From NCBI RefSeq assembly GCF_001403795.1, contig NZ_CXSU01000005.1:348715-403420 (forward strand): a DNA stretch of 54,706 bases, read 5' to 3'. The notes beneath the pieces were generated by a model. That model was not told where the DNA came from, did no database searches, and was given only the letters and a program-made list of their open reading frames with translations. Source of the DNA: Jannaschia donghaensis. GTDB lineage: Bacteria; Pseudomonadota; Alphaproteobacteria; Rhodobacterales; Rhodobacteraceae. Made by a program: the position numbers and the translations under genes. Shown here one piece after another: positions 43,266-51,414 of this stretch (its first letter is position 1; each line of letters starts with the position of its first letter).

Positions 43266-44462
43266 TCAACCGACGGCGAGGCCGGCATGGGTGTCGAGCA
43301 GGAATTGGGAGGAGATCGGTCCGCTGGCCGCCCCGACGGCGCGGGCGCCGATGCCGATGGTGCCCCCCTCGATCTGCGGCGCGATCAGGCCGCGCACGTC
43401 CTGGTTCGCCAGATAGCGGCGCACCCGCTCCACCAACTCGGTGCGAATGGCGGGGGGGAAGGCCCCGTCGATCAGCACCGCTTCGAAGTCGATGACGGCG
43501 CAGATCGACAGGCAGGCGCGCGCCAGCTCCTGCGCGATCTGGCCGAGCCAGGGGTCGACGTGACGGGCGATGCCGCCCCAATCCTGCGGTTGGGCCCATA
43601 GAATAGCAGGGTCGATGTCCGATTCCCGCAATCGCCGTTCCAGCGTGTGGATGGAGGCCGTATCGACCAGTTGCTGGCTTTCGCCGTTCGGACCCAGCGT
43701 GGGGAGTGAGCCGAGCGCGCCGGCATTTCCCTGACGCCCCTCATAGACGGAATGGTTCAGAACGACGCCGCCGCCGACGAAGGCCCCGACGAAGAAATAG
43801 GCGTAATCGCGGAATTCCTTGCCGCGCCCGAAGATCTGTTCGGCCTGACAGGCGGCGGTCGCATCATTGGTCAGGGCCGCGGGCAGGCCGGTGACCGCGC
43901 AGGCCCGCGCGCGGATGTCGACGCCCGCCCAGGCGGCGAACGGCCCGGTCCGCTGCGGCGCGTCGCCGGTGGCCTGCAATTCGAACGGGGCGGCGACGCC
44001 GATCCCGCACAGACGGCCGTATTGCGTAGGCGAAAGGTCGGCTGAAATCTCGGACGTGGCGGCGTCAAGGAAGGCGAAGACGGCCGCAGGCTCCGGCCCG
44101 TCATAGGTCAGGCGGCGCGTGGCACGCGCCACGCCTGCCAAGTCCAGCAGGACCAGTTCGGCAGAGCGTCGACCGATCTTGAGACCCCATGACAACGCCC
44201 CGTCCGGCGACAGACGCATGGGGCGAGACGGTTTGCCGACCTTGCCGCGCACAGGCTCCCCGCGTTCGAGGAGACCGTCGGCCTCCAACCGTTTGAGGAT
44301 CGCGGACACGGTGGGCGGCGACAGACCGGCGCGCCGGGACAGATCACTTGCCGGAAGCGATCCGTGGCGTTGCAGCAGCGACAGCAGAAGCCGTTCGTTA
44401 TGGTTCCTGACGCCCTTCTGGCTCAGCCCGGTCGAGATGGATCTGACGACGGCGGTACTCAT
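43266..44462 (-). CDS. ROK-family transcriptional repressor
   Basis: 398 residues: an N-terminal winged helix (NERLLLSLLQRHGSLPASDL and LSPPTVSAILKRLEADGLL, about 22-67) followed by a ROK sugar-kinase-like domain. The ATP and catalytic residues of true ROK kinases are degenerate, and the CXCGXXGC zinc site is absent here, so it is a regulator that binds a sugar ligand. It lies divergent to the sugar-importer operon and upstream of the mocA-uxuA operon, which makes it the likely regulator of both. Confidence 0.88.
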   Translation of the reverse strand: MSTAVVRSISTGLSQKGVRNHNERLLLSLLQRHGSLPASDLSRRAGLSPPTVSAILKRLEADGLLERGEPVRGKVGKPSRPMRLSPDGALSWGLKIGRRSAELVLLDLAGVARATRRLTYDGPEPAAVFAFLDAATSEISADLSPTQYGRLCGIGVAAPFELQATGDAPQRTGPFAAWAGVDIRARACAVTGLPAALTNDATAACQAEQIFGRGKEFRDYAYFFVGAFVGGGVVLNHSVYEGRQGNAGALGSLPTLGPNGESQQLVDTASIHTLERRLRESDIDPAILWAQPQDWGGIARHVDPWLGQIAQELARACLSICAVIDFEAVLIDGAFPPAIRTELVERVRRYLANQDVRGLIAPQIEGGTIGIGARAVGAASGPISSQFLLDTHAGLAVG

Positions 44463-44512
44463 GCGGGTCCTTTGACACGTCCGGTGGGGGCAATCTAGAC
44501 GGGGGTCCGGGG

Positions 44513-44537
44513 TTAGTAAAGAAACCTAATTAACTAA
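44513..44537. promoter_or_regulatory. Putative ROK operator TTAGT-N15-ACTAA with adjacent TTGACA box
   Basis: Inverted pentamers at 44513-44517 and 44533-44537 are 20 bp centre to centre, two helical turns, in an A/T-rich island of otherwise GC-rich DNA. TTGACA (44538-44543) abuts the right arm, a plausible -35 of the sugar-transporter operon, so a bound repressor would block it. TTGACACG occurs again at 44472-44479 near the ROK start. Confidence 0.5.
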
Positions 44538-44643
44538 TTGACACGGTTTCGTGACGCTGGCAGGAAATGGCGCACAGGGCGGAGGAGGCGTCGGGAAGAA
44601 TCCCGGTGTGCCGCCAAAAAGAGCGTTCTTGGGAGGAACCGAA

Positions 44644-45663
44644 ATGAAAAAACTGCTTATCTGCACCACGCTTGCCGCCACTTTTGCCGGCGGGTCCGCC
44701 TTTGCCGACGCGCATGGGACGTCCGCCTGCTTGATCACCAAGACCGACACCAACCCGTTCTTCGTCAAGATGCGCGAAGGGGCCGAGGCGGCTGCGGCCG
44801 AAAACGGCATCACCCTCAGTTCCTACGCCGGTCAGGTCGACGGCGACCACGAGACGCAGGTGGCCGCGATCGAGACCTGCATCCTGGACGGGGCAAGCGG
44901 CATCCTGATCACCGCGTCCGATACGTCGTCCATCGTCGGAGCCGTGACGCAGGCGCGCGACGCGGGCCTTCTGGTCATCGCGCTTGACACCCCGCTCGAC
45001 CCGATCGACGCGGCCGATGCGACCTTTGCGACCGACAATTTCCTGGCCGGGGAGTTGATTGGCAAATGGGCCGCCGCGACCTTGGGCGATGAGGCCGAGA
45101 ACGCCAAGATCGCCATGCTGGATCTGGCTGTCAGCCAGCCGACCGTCGGCGTTCTGCGCGATCAAGGCTTCCTGCAGGGCTTCGGCATCGATCTGGCCGA
45201 CCCGAATGTGAACGGCGACGAGGACGACCCCCGCATCGTCGGAAACGACGTCACCCAAGGCAACGAGGAAGGCGGTCGCCGCGCGATGGAGAACCTGCTG
45301 GCCGTCGATCCGGAGATCAACGTCGTCTATACCATCAACGAGCCTGCCGCCGCCGGTGCCTATGAGGCGCTGCGGTCCATTGGGCGCGAAAACGACGTGC
45401 TGATCGTGTCGGTCGACGGCGGCTGCCCCGGTATCCAGAACATCGAGGATGGCGTGATCGGTGCCACGTCGCAGCAGTATCCGCTGCTGATGGCGTCCAA
45501 GGGGATCGAGGCGATCGCCGCTTTCGCCGCCGACGGCACCCTGCCCGAGCCGACCGAGGGCAAGGACTTCACCGACACCGGCGTGGCCCTCGTCACGGAT
45601 GCGCCTGCCGACGGCGTCGACAGCATCTCGGTCGCCGAAGGCAAGGACCTTTGCTGGGGCTGA
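44644..45663 (+). CDS. frcB: Sugar ABC transporter substrate-binding protein (CUT2, FrcB-like)
   Basis: 339-residue periplasmic binding protein of the ribose/galactose (periplasmic-binding-protein type I) fold. The signal peptide is about 1-22 (AFADAHG). Signatures are [19 protein letters not shown] (about 31-49) and [18 protein letters not shown] (about 230-247). Similar proteins bind fructose, ribose or mannose; the pairing with UxuA and MocA dehydrogenases leaves a sugar-acid or other ketose open. The ATG follows GGGAGGAACC. A 14-bp hairpin separates it from the permease. Confidence 0.9.
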   Translation: MKKLLICTTLAATFAGGSAFADAHGTSACLITKTDTNPFFVKMREGAEAAAAENGITLSSYAGQVDGDHETQVAAIETCILDGASGILITASDTSSIVGAVTQARDAGLLVIALDTPLDPIDAADATFATDNFLAGELIGKWAAATLGDEAENAKIAMLDLAVSQPTVGVLRDQGFLQGFGIDLADPNVNGDEDDPRIVGNDVTQGNEEGGRRAMENLLAVDPEINVVYTINEPAAAGAYEALRSIGRENDVLIVSVDGGCPGIQNIEDGVIGATSQQYPLLMASKGIEAIAAFAADGTLPEPTEGKDFTDTGVALVTDAPADGVDSISVAEGKDLCWG

Positions 45664-45688
45664 TCGCCTGAAGATATGCTAAGGGTAA

Positions 45689-45720
45689 GCGAAGGGGCAC
45701 CGTCGTCGGTGTCCCTTTGC
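45689..45720 (+). repeat. Intercistronic stem-loop between frcB and frcC
   Basis: A continuous 14-bp stem (45689-45702 with 45707-45720, two G-T pairs) closes on a TCGT tetraloop. There is no U-tract of note (only CCCTTTGC). It lies 26 bases after the frcB stop. It probably stabilises the frcB message or partly attenuates the permease. Confidence 0.75.
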
Positions 45721-45750
45721 ACAAGGCCAGGTCGAGGGGGAGCGAAGCCG

Positions 45751-46827
45751 ATGGCATCCGAGAATTACGAAGCCGCCAGCAACCGGGCCGAGGGCGTCGC
45801 CCAGTTCGGAGAGTCGCGGCGCGGCGCGTTGGCCAAGCTGCAGCACGCGCTGCACGTCAATCCCGCGCTGGTCCCGCTGTTCGTTCTGTTGGTGTCGATC
45901 GCGGTCTTCGGTCTGCTGCTGGGATCGCGGTTCTTCAGCCCCTTCGCCATGACCCTGATCCTGCAACAGGTACAGATCGTCGGCATCGTCGCCGCCGCCC
46001 AAAGCCTGGTGATCCTGACGGCGGGCATCGACCTGAGCGTCGGGGCCATCGCCGTCATCTCCTCGGTCATCATGGGGCAATTCACGTTCCGCTACGGCGT
46101 TCCGGTCGAGGTTTCGGTCGCCTGCGGCCTGCTGGTGGGCACGGCCATCGGCGCGCTCAACGGCTTTCTGGTGGCGCGCATGAAGTTGCCGCCGTTCATC
46201 GTGACGCTGGGCATGTGGCAGATCGTGCTGGCGGCCAACTTCCTCTATTCCCAGAACGAGACGATCCGCAGTCAGGCGATCGAGGCCGAGGCCCCGCTGC
46301 TGCAATTCCTGGGCACGACCTTCAAGATCGGCGCAGATGCCGATGGGCGGGGCGGGGCGACCTTCACCTATGGCGTGATCGCCATGGTCTTGATCGTGGT
46401 CGTCCTGGCCTATGCCTTGCGCCAGACCGCCTGGGGACGGCACGTCTATGCCGTGGGCGACGACCCGGAGGCGGCGCAGCTGTCGGGCGTGAACGTGAAC
46501 CGCACCATCATCTCGGTCTATGCGCTGACGGGGTTCATCTGCGCCATCGCGGGCTGGGCCTTGATCGGACGGATCGGATCGGTGTCGCCCACATCGGGTC
46601 AGCTTCTGAATATCGAAAGCATCACGGCCGTGGTGATCGGGGGCATCAGCCTGTTCGGCGGGCGCGGCTCCATTGCGGGGACGTTCTTCGGCGCGCTGAT
46701 CGTGGGCGTGTTCACGCTGGGCCTGCGTCTTGCGGGCGCGGACGCGCAGTGGACGTACCTGTTGATCGGCGTCCTCATCATCGCCGCCGTCGCGGTGGAT
46801 CAGTGGATACGAAAGGTCTCGGCATGA
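45751..46827 (+). CDS. frcC: Sugar ABC transporter permease (CUT2, FrcC-like)
   Basis: 358-residue permease with about eight to ten hydrophobic segments after a 35-residue cytoplasmic N-terminus. Family blocks are LVILTAGIDLSVGAIAVISS (about 87-106), PPFIVTLGMW (about 148-157) and the coupling helix region TAWGRHVYAVGDDPEAAQLSGV (about 226-247, typical of RbsC/FrcC). The ATG follows GAGGGGGAG. The ATPase gene overlaps its stop by four bases. Confidence 0.92.
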   Translation: MASENYEAASNRAEGVAQFGESRRGALAKLQHALHVNPALVPLFVLLVSIAVFGLLLGSRFFSPFAMTLILQQVQIVGIVAAAQSLVILTAGIDLSVGAIAVISSVIMGQFTFRYGVPVEVSVACGLLVGTAIGALNGFLVARMKLPPFIVTLGMWQIVLAANFLYSQNETIRSQAIEAEAPLLQFLGTTFKIGADADGRGGATFTYGVIAMVLIVVVLAYALRQTAWGRHVYAVGDDPEAAQLSGVNVNRTIISVYALTGFICAIAGWALIGRIGSVSPTSGQLLNIESITAVVIGGISLFGGRGSIAGTFFGALIVGVFTLGLRLAGADAQWTYLLIGVLIIAAVAVDQWIRKVSA

Positions 46828-47603
46828 CCCAGAGCAGCACACCCATCCTTCAGGCCCGCGGTCTGGTGAAACGATACGGGCGCGTCACGGCGCTGGACCA
46901 ATGCGATTTCGACCTGCACGCGGGCGAGATCGTGGCCGTGATCGGCGACAACGGCGCGGGCAAATCCTCGCTCATCAAGGCGATGTCCGGCGCGGTCGTC
47001 CCCGACGAGGGCGAAATCCTGCTGGAGGGCAAGCCCGTTCGGTTCAACACGCCGACGGACGCGCGCGCAGAAGGCATCGAGACGGTGTATCAGACGCTGG
47101 CCATGTCGCCGGCCCTGTCCATCGCGGACAACATGTTCATGGGGCGCGAGCTGCGCAAGCCTGGCTGGCGCGGGTCGGTCCTGCGGCAGTTGGACCGCGC
47201 CCGGATGGAGCAGATTTCCCGCGACAAGCTGTCGGAACTGGGGCTGATGACGATCCAGAACATCAACCAGGCGGTCGAGACTTTGTCGGGCGGGCAGCGC
47301 CAGGGCGTGGCCGTCGCCCGCGCCGCCGCCTTCGGGTCCAAGGTCATCATCCTGGACGAGCCGACGGCGGCACTGGGCGTCAAGGAATCGCGCCGGGTGC
47401 TGGAGCTGATCCTGGATGTGCGGTCGCGGGGCATCCCCATCGTCCTGATCAGTCACAACATGCCCCATGTCTTCGAGGTGGCAGATCGCATCCATGTCCA
47501 TCGTCTGGGCAAGCGGCTGTGCGTGATCGACCCCAAAGACTATACGATGTCCGACGCGGTGGCGTTCATGACCGGGGCCAAGGACGCGCCGCTGGCGGCA
47601 TAG
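46824..47603 (+). CDS. frcA: Sugar ABC transporter ATP-binding protein (CUT2, FrcA-like)
   Basis: 259 residues, a single ATPase domain rather than the double domain of RbsA; that is the FrcA form. Walker A is GDNGAGKSS (about 40-48), signature LSGGQRQGVAVARA (about 153-166), Walker B VIILDEPTAAL (about 172-182). The ATGA overlap with frcC and a clean stop before a hairpin close the operon. Confidence 0.93.
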   Translation: MTQSSTPILQARGLVKRYGRVTALDQCDFDLHAGEIVAVIGDNGAGKSSLIKAMSGAVVPDEGEILLEGKPVRFNTPTDARAEGIETVYQTLAMSPALSIADNMFMGRELRKPGWRGSVLRQLDRARMEQISRDKLSELGLMTIQNINQAVETLSGGQRQGVAVARAAAFGSKVIILDEPTAALGVKESRRVLELILDVRSRGIPIVLISHNMPHVFEVADRIHVHRLGKRLCVIDPKDYTMSDAVAFMTGAKDAPLAA

Positions 47604-47604
47604 G

Positions 47605-47629
47605 CGGCCCGGCCACGACGACCGGGCCG
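47605..47629. terminator. GC hairpin between convergent frcA and the copper chaperone gene
   Basis: An 8-bp stem CGGCCCGG/CCGGGCCG (47605-47612 with 47622-47629) has a 9-base loop. It sits two bases after the frcA stop and six before the convergent stop, with no U-tract. It is a plausible two-way terminator. Confidence 0.5.
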
Positions 47630-47635
47630 GACCCG

Positions 47636-48115
47636 TCAGTCCCCGTGACCGTCGTGACCCTCGGTCTTCGCGGCACCGCGTTTTTCGACGTTGAAGATGA
47701 CATCGACGTCGCCCGCATCGCGGAACGTCAGGGTCGCGGGAATCTCCTGCCCGTCTTTCAGACCTTCCTGCAGGCGCATGAACATGACGTGCAGGCCGCC
47801 GCTTTTCAGGACGACGGTTTCACCCGCCGGGATCGCGATGCCGCCCGCCACCTCGCTCATCCGCATGATACCGTTGTCGATCGACATCTCGTGAAGTTGG
47901 ACCATGCCGGCCACCTCTTCTGGGACCGTGGCCGAGAGGAGGACGTCGTCGGTATCGCCCGCGTTGGTGATTTCCATATAGCCGCCGCCGACGGGCGCGT
48001 TGCCCACGGTGGCGAGGGCGAAGGGGTGGGCGATCGTGATGTCGCCCACGCGGTAGTCATGCGCGTGCGCCGCGCCGCCGATCAGGAGAGCGGCCAGAAG
48101 AATAAGGTTTTTCAT
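47636..48115 (-). CDS. Copper chaperone PCu(A)C
   Basis: 159 residues with a signal peptide (about 1-19, ending AHA). The Cu(I) site H(M)X10M...HxM is visible as LHEMSIDNGIMRM (about 73-85) and GGLHVMFM (about 105-112). The C-terminus is His-rich (EGHDGHGD) and may add copper capacity. PCu(A)C delivers copper to the Cu-A or Cu-B centre of cytochrome oxidases in the periplasm, which fits an organism carrying the aa3 subunit IV gene seen at 15.6 kb. It is probably co-transcribed with the DUF2946-like gene upstream. Confidence 0.93.
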   Translation of the reverse strand: MKNLILLAALLIGGAAHAHDYRVGDITIAHPFALATVGNAPVGGGYMEITNAGDTDDVLLSATVPEEVAGMVQLHEMSIDNGIMRMSEVAGGIAIPAGETVVLKSGGLHVMFMRLQEGLKDGQEIPATLTFRDAGDVDVIFNVEKRGAAKTEGHDGHGD

Positions 48116-48208
48116 ATCGGAGTTCCGTTCGGATGAGAGTCGTCGCACGCCTTCCCGGCTTTGCGAGACGAGGCGTGAATTCGGGGGCGCATGGCACCCG
48201 CGTCGAAA

Positions 48209-48598
48209 TCAGACCCGAGCCGGAGGACCCCGATTTGCGACATCGCGCGGGCGAAGGCCCAGGACCGTCTGCGTCTGACGCGCGGGATAATCGGCCCGTG
48301 ACAGACCGGCCATCGGGATTAGATTGGCCGCGACCGGCCCCGGCAAGGCAGGGGATGCCGCGTCTTCCCACGGACAGTCGGGATGTGCGACCGGGGCATG
48401 GCCCGGTGGTGCCTCGTCTGCGGGCACGACGATCCGGGCCAGGTCGTCGCCGATGCAGATGACGATCGTGACGAGGCCCGTATCCGCGCGCACCGGCATC
48501 GTGCCGGCGGCGAGCATCGACGCAAGCAGGAACGGCAGCAGCAGCGCACAGAGTGCGGCGCGTCTCAGACGGGTCAACGGGTGCCGGATCCGGGGCAA
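48209..48598 (-). CDS. Small exported DUF2946-like protein next to the copper chaperone
   Basis: 129 residues from a TTG start (GGAG six bases upstream). It has a basic N-terminus and one hydrophobic signal helix (about 15-37), then a chain with VICIGDD and, later, VAHPDCPWED, where Cys and His could bind copper. The pattern resembles short DUF2946-type proteins that accompany copper genes; the match is by eye and not firm. There is a 93-base spacing to the copper chaperone on the same strand. Alternative starts downstream cannot be excluded. Confidence 0.55.
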   Translation of the reverse strand: MPRIRHPLTRLRRAALCALLLPFLLASMLAAGTMPVRADTGLVTIVICIGDDLARIVVPADEAPPGHAPVAHPDCPWEDAASPALPGPVAANLIPMAGLSRADYPARQTQTVLGLRPRDVANRGPPARV

Positions 48599-49016
48599 GG
48601 CAATCTCCGAAAGATCTATGACAGGTTTGCCATATCGCCCATTGCGGCGAAAGGGACGGTCTGTCGCGTTTCATCGCGGCCCCCCGCGTTTTCCGCCATG
48701 GGACTGTCGCCGGACAGACCCGCCACACACGGTCCAGCCGATGCAGGAACCCAACGCGCCATGTCGACAGGCGCTGTCGATCGGGGCGACATGGGTCGCT
48801 GTTGGCACGAGCCGGTCGCGACGACGCCGGGCCCATCGCGCTCAACGCAGTGGACGAGGATCGGATCGAGATCCGAAATTGCCCGGATGCTTTGCGCAGC
48901 AGACCGTCGAGACCGTCGGGCGCCTGCAGCCGCGCCATCGTCGACCGGGTGCCCGTGCCGGCTATGCATTTGCCCGCGTCTTGCGAGGATACGGGCCAAA
49001 AACCGGGTCGCCTGAT
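48599..49016. other. 418-base gap without a recognised gene
   Basis: It lies between the copper operon and matR, both minus-strand, so it must hold the copper-operon promoter and matR's 3' end. Visible structure: a perfect inverted repeat TCGACAG-GCG-CTGTCGA (48764-48780) and a wider pair GGTCTGTC (48658-48665) / GACAGACC (48713-48720). Open frames here, such as 48802-49020 on the plus strand, look like chance and match nothing I know. Confidence 0.6.
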
Positions 49017-49676
49017 CTAGGATGCCGCTTTCGTGCGGCCCAGCATCAGATGGATGCGTTCGGACTGAACGGTGACATGCGCGCGCAGGGCGGCGGCGGC
49101 CCCGTTGGCATCGCCGTCGCGCAGGGCTGCGGCGATTGCGCGGTGTTCGGACAGCGACTGCTCCATCCGGCCCCGCATCAGAAGCTGGGAGCGTCGGTAG
49201 GGTCGCAGTCTGTGGTGCAGGCGCAGCAACTCCCCCTCCAGAAAGGCATTGGCCGTCGCGGCATAGATCACGGCGTGGAACACGGCGTTCTCGGAATAAT
49301 AGCGGTCGGCATCCCCGGCGGCGGCGGCCGCGGCACATGCGGTGTCGGCCGCCATAAGCCGCGCTAGCCCTTCGCCGTCGATCCGCATCGCGGCCAGCCG
49401 CCCCGCCACGCCTTCCCATTCGGCCATCGTCTCGAACATCTGAAGCAATTCGACCAGATCGGGCTGTCGGACGAAGACGCCGCGACGGGGCAGATGTTCG
49501 ACCATACCGCTTGCGGTCAGCAGTTGCAGCGCCTCGCGCACCGGCGTGCGGGAGACGGCATGACGCTCCGCGATGCTGACCTCATCGAGCCGGACGCCGT
49601 GGTCCAGCTCTCCGGTGACGATCCGGTTCTCGATGTCCTTGGCGATAATGTCAGCCTGTCGCATCCGACGTTCCAT
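49017..49676 (-). CDS. matR: GntR-family (FCD) regulator of malonate use, MatR
   Basis: 219 residues: GntR winged helix at about 5-75 (recognition stretch VSRTPVREAL, 41-50; then RGVFV) and a C-terminal all-helical FCD effector domain (about 85-215) with the family His ligands in HAVIYAA and HRAIAAAL. It is divergent from the TRAP-matAB operon, with a TTGTATACAA palindrome 18 bases before its start, and the rhizobial MatR operator has the same TTGTATAC core. That context makes MatR a confident name. Met at 49664 is an alternative start. Confidence 0.88.
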   Translation of the reverse strand: MERRMRQADIIAKDIENRIVTGELDHGVRLDEVSIAERHAVSRTPVREALQLLTASGMVEHLPRRGVFVRQPDLVELLQMFETMAEWEGVAGRLAAMRIDGEGLARLMAADTACAAAAAAGDADRYYSENAVFHAVIYAATANAFLEGELLRLHHRLRPYRRSQLLMRGRMEQSLSEHRAIAAALRDGDANGAAAALRAHVTVQSERIHLMLGRTKAAS

Positions 49677-49693
49677 GTCTTCGGGTTTGCACC

Positions 49694-49703
49694 TTGTATA
49701 CAA
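49694..49703. promoter_or_regulatory. MatR operator palindrome TTGTATACAA
   Basis: A perfect 10-bp palindrome in the matR / TRAP-operon divergent region. GntR/FCD regulators bind such TTGTATACAA boxes, and rhizobial MatR binds a site with the same core. Malonate would release it, derepressing both directions. Confidence 0.7.
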
Positions 49704-49779
49704 TATGATTGACCCTGTGTCCAAGATATGTTGGTCTTGCGCAGTCGGCCCGGGAGAGCCGTTCCAAGGGAGGAATACC

Positions 49780-50763
49780 ATGACCATCAAGACCGCTATC
49801 CTGACCGGCGTCGTCGCGACGCTCGTCACTGGAGCCGCGACCGCCGAGACGCTGCGCCTGTCGCACCAATGGTCGACGCAGGACGTCCGTCACAAGGTCG
49901 CCCAGATGATCGCCGACGAGGTGGCCACCGCCGAGGTCGACCTCGACATCCGCATCTTTCCGTCGCAATCGCTGTTCAAGGCGCGCGAACAATACACACC
50001 GCTCAGCCGCGGTCAGTTGGACATGACGGTCCTGCCGCTCAGCTATGCCGGCGGGCAGCGCCCCGAGTACAATCTGACGCTGATGCCGGGCCTGGTGAAG
50101 AACCACGATCACGCCGCGCGCCTGAACGAGAGCCCGTTCATGGAGCAGATCAAGGCAACGGCCGCGGAAGACGACGTGATCGTTCTGGTCGACGGCTATC
50201 TGGCCGGGGGTTTCGTCGGCAAGGACAGGTGCGTGACCGGTCCCGCCGACATGGAAGGCCTGCAGACCCGCGCCGCCGGCAAGGCGTTCGAGCAGATGCT
50301 GGCCGGGGCCGGGGCGTCCATCGCGTCGATGTCGTCGTCGGAGATTTATTCGGCGATGCAGACGGGCGTTCTGGATGCGGCCAACACCTCCTCCTCGTCT
50401 TTCGTCAGCTACCGCATCTACGAGCAGGCGGCCTGCTACACCCCGCCGGGCGATTATGCGCTGTGGTTCATGTATCAGCCGCTTTTGATGAACAAGACGA
50501 CGTTCGACGGCCTGACAGACGATCAGCAGACGGCCCTTCTGGCAGCCGCCGACAAAGCCGAGGTCTTCTATCTGGAGGAAGCCAAGAAGGAAGATGCCGA
50601 CAGCCGTCAGGTGTTCGCCGATGCGGGTGTCGAGATAAAGGACATGACCGCCGAGGAGTTCGAGGCGTGGCGCGCCCTGGCGCAGGAAACGTCCTATACC
50701 GCCTTCGTGGAAGAGGTGCCCGGCGGGCAGGAGCTTCTCGACAAGGCCCTCGCCGTCGAGTGA
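49780..50763 (+). CDS. matP: TRAP transporter substrate-binding protein (probably malonate)
   Basis: 327-residue DctP-type periplasmic binding protein with a signal peptide (about 1-22, ending TAE). Family features: LRLSHQW near the mature N-terminus, the conserved GLQTRAAGKAFEQMLAGAGA segment (about 161-180, carboxylate-binding Arg) and SSEIYSAMQTGVLDAA (about 187-202). It heads the operon that ends in matA-matB and lies across from matR, so malonate is the expected ligand. The ATG follows AAGGGAGGAATACC. A hairpin follows the stop. Confidence 0.88.
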   Translation: MTIKTAILTGVVATLVTGAATAETLRLSHQWSTQDVRHKVAQMIADEVATAEVDLDIRIFPSQSLFKAREQYTPLSRGQLDMTVLPLSYAGGQRPEYNLTLMPGLVKNHDHAARLNESPFMEQIKATAAEDDVIVLVDGYLAGGFVGKDRCVTGPADMEGLQTRAAGKAFEQMLAGAGASIASMSSSEIYSAMQTGVLDAANTSSSSFVSYRIYEQAACYTPPGDYALWFMYQPLLMNKTTFDGLTDDQQTALLAAADKAEVFYLEEAKKEDADSRQVFADAGVEIKDMTAEEFEAWRALAQETSYTAFVEEVPGGQELLDKALAVE

Positions 50764-50788
50764 TCCGCCACCTGGGCTGACGGCAACG

Positions 50789-50815
50789 GACCCCGGCGCG
50801 CGATGTGCCGGGGTC
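50789..50815 (+). repeat. Intercistronic stem-loop between the TRAP binding-protein and small-permease genes
   Basis: A 9-bp stem GACCCCGGC/GCCGGGGTC (50789-50797 with 50807-50815) has a 9-base loop and no U-tract, 26 bases after the binding-protein stop. It is a likely attenuator or mRNA-stability element. Confidence 0.7.
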
Positions 50816-50840
50816 GTACGGAACGGCGGGGAGCATCTTT

Positions 50841-51413
50841 ATGGACGGATTGGAACGCGGCGACGGGGTGACTCGGACCATCGGGTGGATTTCCACCATC
50901 GCCGGCTGGATCGCGGCGACGATGATAGTGGTCGCGGTCGCCATCACCTGCCAGATGATCTTCGTGCGTTTCGTGCTCAACAGTTCGACGGTCTGGCAGA
51001 CGGAGATGGTGATCTACCTCGTCATTTCGGCCACCTTGGTCGGTTTGCCTTATGTGCAGAAGTTGCGCGGCCATGTGAACGTCGATCTGATCCCGATCGC
51101 GCTGCCGCCGGGACCGCGCCGCGCGATGTTCTACTGCACCCTGTCCGCGTCCACCCTCATCATCGCGATCATGACGTTCTACGGGGCCGAATTCTGGTAC
51201 ACCGCCTGGTCGCGGGGCTGGCGGTCGGACACGGTTTGGGGCGTCCGGCTGTGGATCCCGTATCTGTCGATCCCGGTCGGCTTCGGCCTGCTGGCGTTGC
51301 AGATGATTTCCGACGTCTGGGCTGTGGCAAAGGGCTATGACAAGCCTTTCGGCTTGCCTGACAAGGACCCGCTGGCCGCCCGCGCGGCATCCGCCGCTGA
51401 AGGGGGGCACTGA
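50841..51413 (+). CDS. matQ: TRAP transporter small permease (DctQ type)
   Basis: 190 residues with four hydrophobic segments (about 15-38, 47-70, 88-112, 135-158) as in DctQ subunits. The diagnostic WQTEMVIYLVISATLVGLPY (about 51-70) and RGHVNVDLIP (about 75-84) blocks are present. It associates with the large permease; the stop is separated from the next ATG by one base. The ATG follows GGGGAGC. Confidence 0.92.
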   Translation: MDGLERGDGVTRTIGWISTIAGWIAATMIVVAVAITCQMIFVRFVLNSSTVWQTEMVIYLVISATLVGLPYVQKLRGHVNVDLIPIALPPGPRRAMFYCTLSASTLIIAIMTFYGAEFWYTAWSRGWRSDTVWGVRLWIPYLSIPVGFGLLALQMISDVWAVAKGYDKPFGLPDKDPLAARAASAAEGGH

Positions 51414-51414
51414 C

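Noticed and set aside
48802-49020. Plus-strand frame of 72 codons in the gap before matR
   Set aside because: No ribosome site, no recognisable motif and unusual composition; considered chance.
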